Assembly: GCA_021794775.1 (NCBI GenBank)
Contig: JAJYQG010000033.1
Span: 1 to 5,534, forward strand
Origin: Pseudomonadota bacterium
GTDB lineage: Bacteria; Pseudomonadota; Gammaproteobacteria; Burkholderiales; Ferrovaceae
DNA: 5,534 nt
Direction of reading: 5' to 3'
The position numbers and the translations under genes are program-made. The notes below the pieces were generated by a model, which saw only the letters and a program-made list of their open reading frames with translations, was not told where the DNA came from and searched no databases. Below are positions 4,660 through 5,534 of the stretch, one piece after another; positions within the stretch are counted from its first letter, which is position 1, and each line of letters starts with the position of its first letter.

Positions 4660-5534
4660 CCGGAATCCAGCCCCGAACGCTGTTGATGAACCAGATGCGT
4701 TCGGCCTGGGCCAAATCCTCAACACGCAGAATGCGCTCGGTCAATTTGCCCTCATCGCAAAGCGACTGGCGCAGGGTCCCGGCAAGCAGGCCGCAGGAAA
4801 GGGGAGGGGTGTCGTAGCGTCCTTCCCTTTCCAGAACCAGATTGCCGCGCGTGAATTCGGTCAGTTCTCCATGCTTATTCCACAGCAGGATGTCAAACAG
4901 CGAACCCTCAGCTTCAGCCCAAACGGCGTCGTAACCGCTTCGTTCGGTGGTTTTATGGATCATGTGTGGCGCAAAGTCGAAGGGTTGGGAAGCCAGGCAG
5001 ATCGGTTGCACCGCAGGGTTATGGACAGGATCCAGGGGATGACCGGTCAGATGGAGGTCGCCGCAGCGGTTGTAACAGATTCGAACACGGTAACGCCCTT
5101 GCGGAAATTGTTGGGCAAAGCGCGCCAATGCTTGCTGAAAGGTGGTGACCGTGATGGCAGGAAAGGCCAAGTCGTTGGCAGAACGTGCCAGACGCTGATG
5201 ATGGTAAAGCGCCAACGGCCAATGGCCGTCATCGAGCAACAGGGTTTCGAGCAAATCGTAGGGCGGTGGGTCGGCATCGAGGAATGCGGCTTTGGTCCCA
5301 ATTTCCTGCCATTCATCGGGCGCCGATGAATCCCAGGTAATGCCGCCTCCCAGCCCGCATTGCAGGTTTCCCGAGGCAAGATCGTGCAATAGGGTGCGAA
5401 TGGCGACGCTGAAGCAGGCGGCCCCGCCGGGTCGAACCCAACCGATTGCGCCACAATAGGGCCCCCGGGGTTGGCTTTCCAGCGCCTTGATCCAATCCAT
5501 GGTACGTCGTTTGGGGGCTCCGGTGATCGACCCA
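4637..5534 (-). CDS. pabB: PabB-PabC fusion (aminodeoxychorismate synthase component I / aminodeoxychorismate lyase), 3' part
   Basis: Cytoplasmic enzyme for p-aminobenzoate, a folate precursor. The PabB part aminates chorismate, and the PabC part (class IV PLP fold) removes pyruvate. The frame is open to the window edge and reads Gly-Ser-Ile-Thr-Gly-Ala-Pro-Lys before Met 5500, the hallmark of PabB/TrpE C-terminal domains, so 5500 is not the start and the gene continues beyond 5534. Counting from that Met, the PabB part runs to about residue 74, with Gly-Pro-Tyr-Cys-Gly-Ala-Ile-Gly (13-20), FSVAIRTL (30-37) and Gly-Gly-Gly-Ile-Thr-Trp-Asp-Ser (51-58) with the acidic Glu-Trp-Gln-Glu after it. 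The lyase part (about 75-287) shows His-x-x-Arg-Leu (100-104), His-Lys-Thr-Thr (182-185, Lys183 the likely PLP lysine), a Leu-Thr-Glu-Phe-Thr-Arg-Gly-Asn motif and a Gly-Leu-Leu-Ala-Gly-Thr-Leu-Arg motif. Both halves look intact. Stop TAA at 4637-4639 lies inside the opposing gene. Confidence 0.92.
   Translation of the reverse strand, partial: GSITGAPKRRTMDWIKALESQPRGPYCGAIGWVRPGGAACFSVAIRTLLHDLASGNLQCGLGGGITWDSSAPDEWQEIGTKAAFLDADPPPYDLLETLLLDDGHWPLALYHHQRLARSANDLAFPAITVTTFQQALARFAQQFPQGRYRVRICYNRCGDLHLTGHPLDPVHNPAVQPICLASQPFDFAPHMIHKTTERSGYDAVWAEAEGSLFDILLWNKHGELTEFTRGNLVLEREGRYDTPPLSCGLLAGTLRQSLCDEGKLTERILRVEDLAQAERIWFINSVRGWIPVTVVPAA

Noticed and set aside
4607..5329. Plus-strand open frame of 240 codons opposite pabB
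   Set aside because: The minus strand carries clear PabB and PabC motifs over the same span. The plus-strand product has no recognisable feature.

Overview
The window looks like part of a moderate-GC Gram-negative, probably proteobacterial, genome. The support is Sec signal peptides, an outer-membrane-barrel-type protein ending in phenylalanine, a DHA2-type drug exporter, and a fused PabB/PabC enzyme. I cannot fix the genus. The first ~185 bases do not fit. They are about 74% GC by hand count, with 58 of 61 third codon positions G or C. They read in frame +2 as a piece of an ABC-2 permease of actinobacterial style, and then switch abruptly at about 185-190 into the middle of an unrelated MFS gene in another frame. 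A sequence or assembly chimera at a contig end is the likeliest explanation.

Layout: ABC-2 permease fragment (2-184, +); 3' portion of a DHA2/EmrB-type MFS exporter (190-1140, +), covering its last eight membrane segments; a 164-base intergenic region; a secreted Sel1-repeat protein (1305-2207, +); a small DUF2946-like protein with a His/Cys cluster (2225-2629, +); a 104-base leader with a strong hairpin just before a ribosome binding site; an outer-membrane-barrel-like protein whose mature N-terminus begins Cys-Ala-Cys-Gly-Cys (2734-3693, +); a periplasmic TlpA-type thioredoxin fused to a PCuAC copper chaperone (3733-4659, +); and, converging from the right, the 3' part of a PabB-PabC fusion for p-aminobenzoate synthesis (4637-5534, -), which overlaps the thioredoxin-chaperone gene tail to tail by 23 bases.

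The most interesting part is 2225-4659. A DUF2946-like protein, a Cys-rich outer-membrane protein and a thioredoxin-copper chaperone fusion lie in a row on one strand with short gaps. I infer a small copper-handling cassette of the cell envelope. It would bring or sense metal at the outer membrane, and it would reduce and load copper sites in the periplasm, for example the CuA site of cytochrome oxidase. Only the chaperone domain directly supports copper; the roles of the other two are inferred from Cys/His content and position. The MFS, Sel1 and PabBC genes show no clear link to it.
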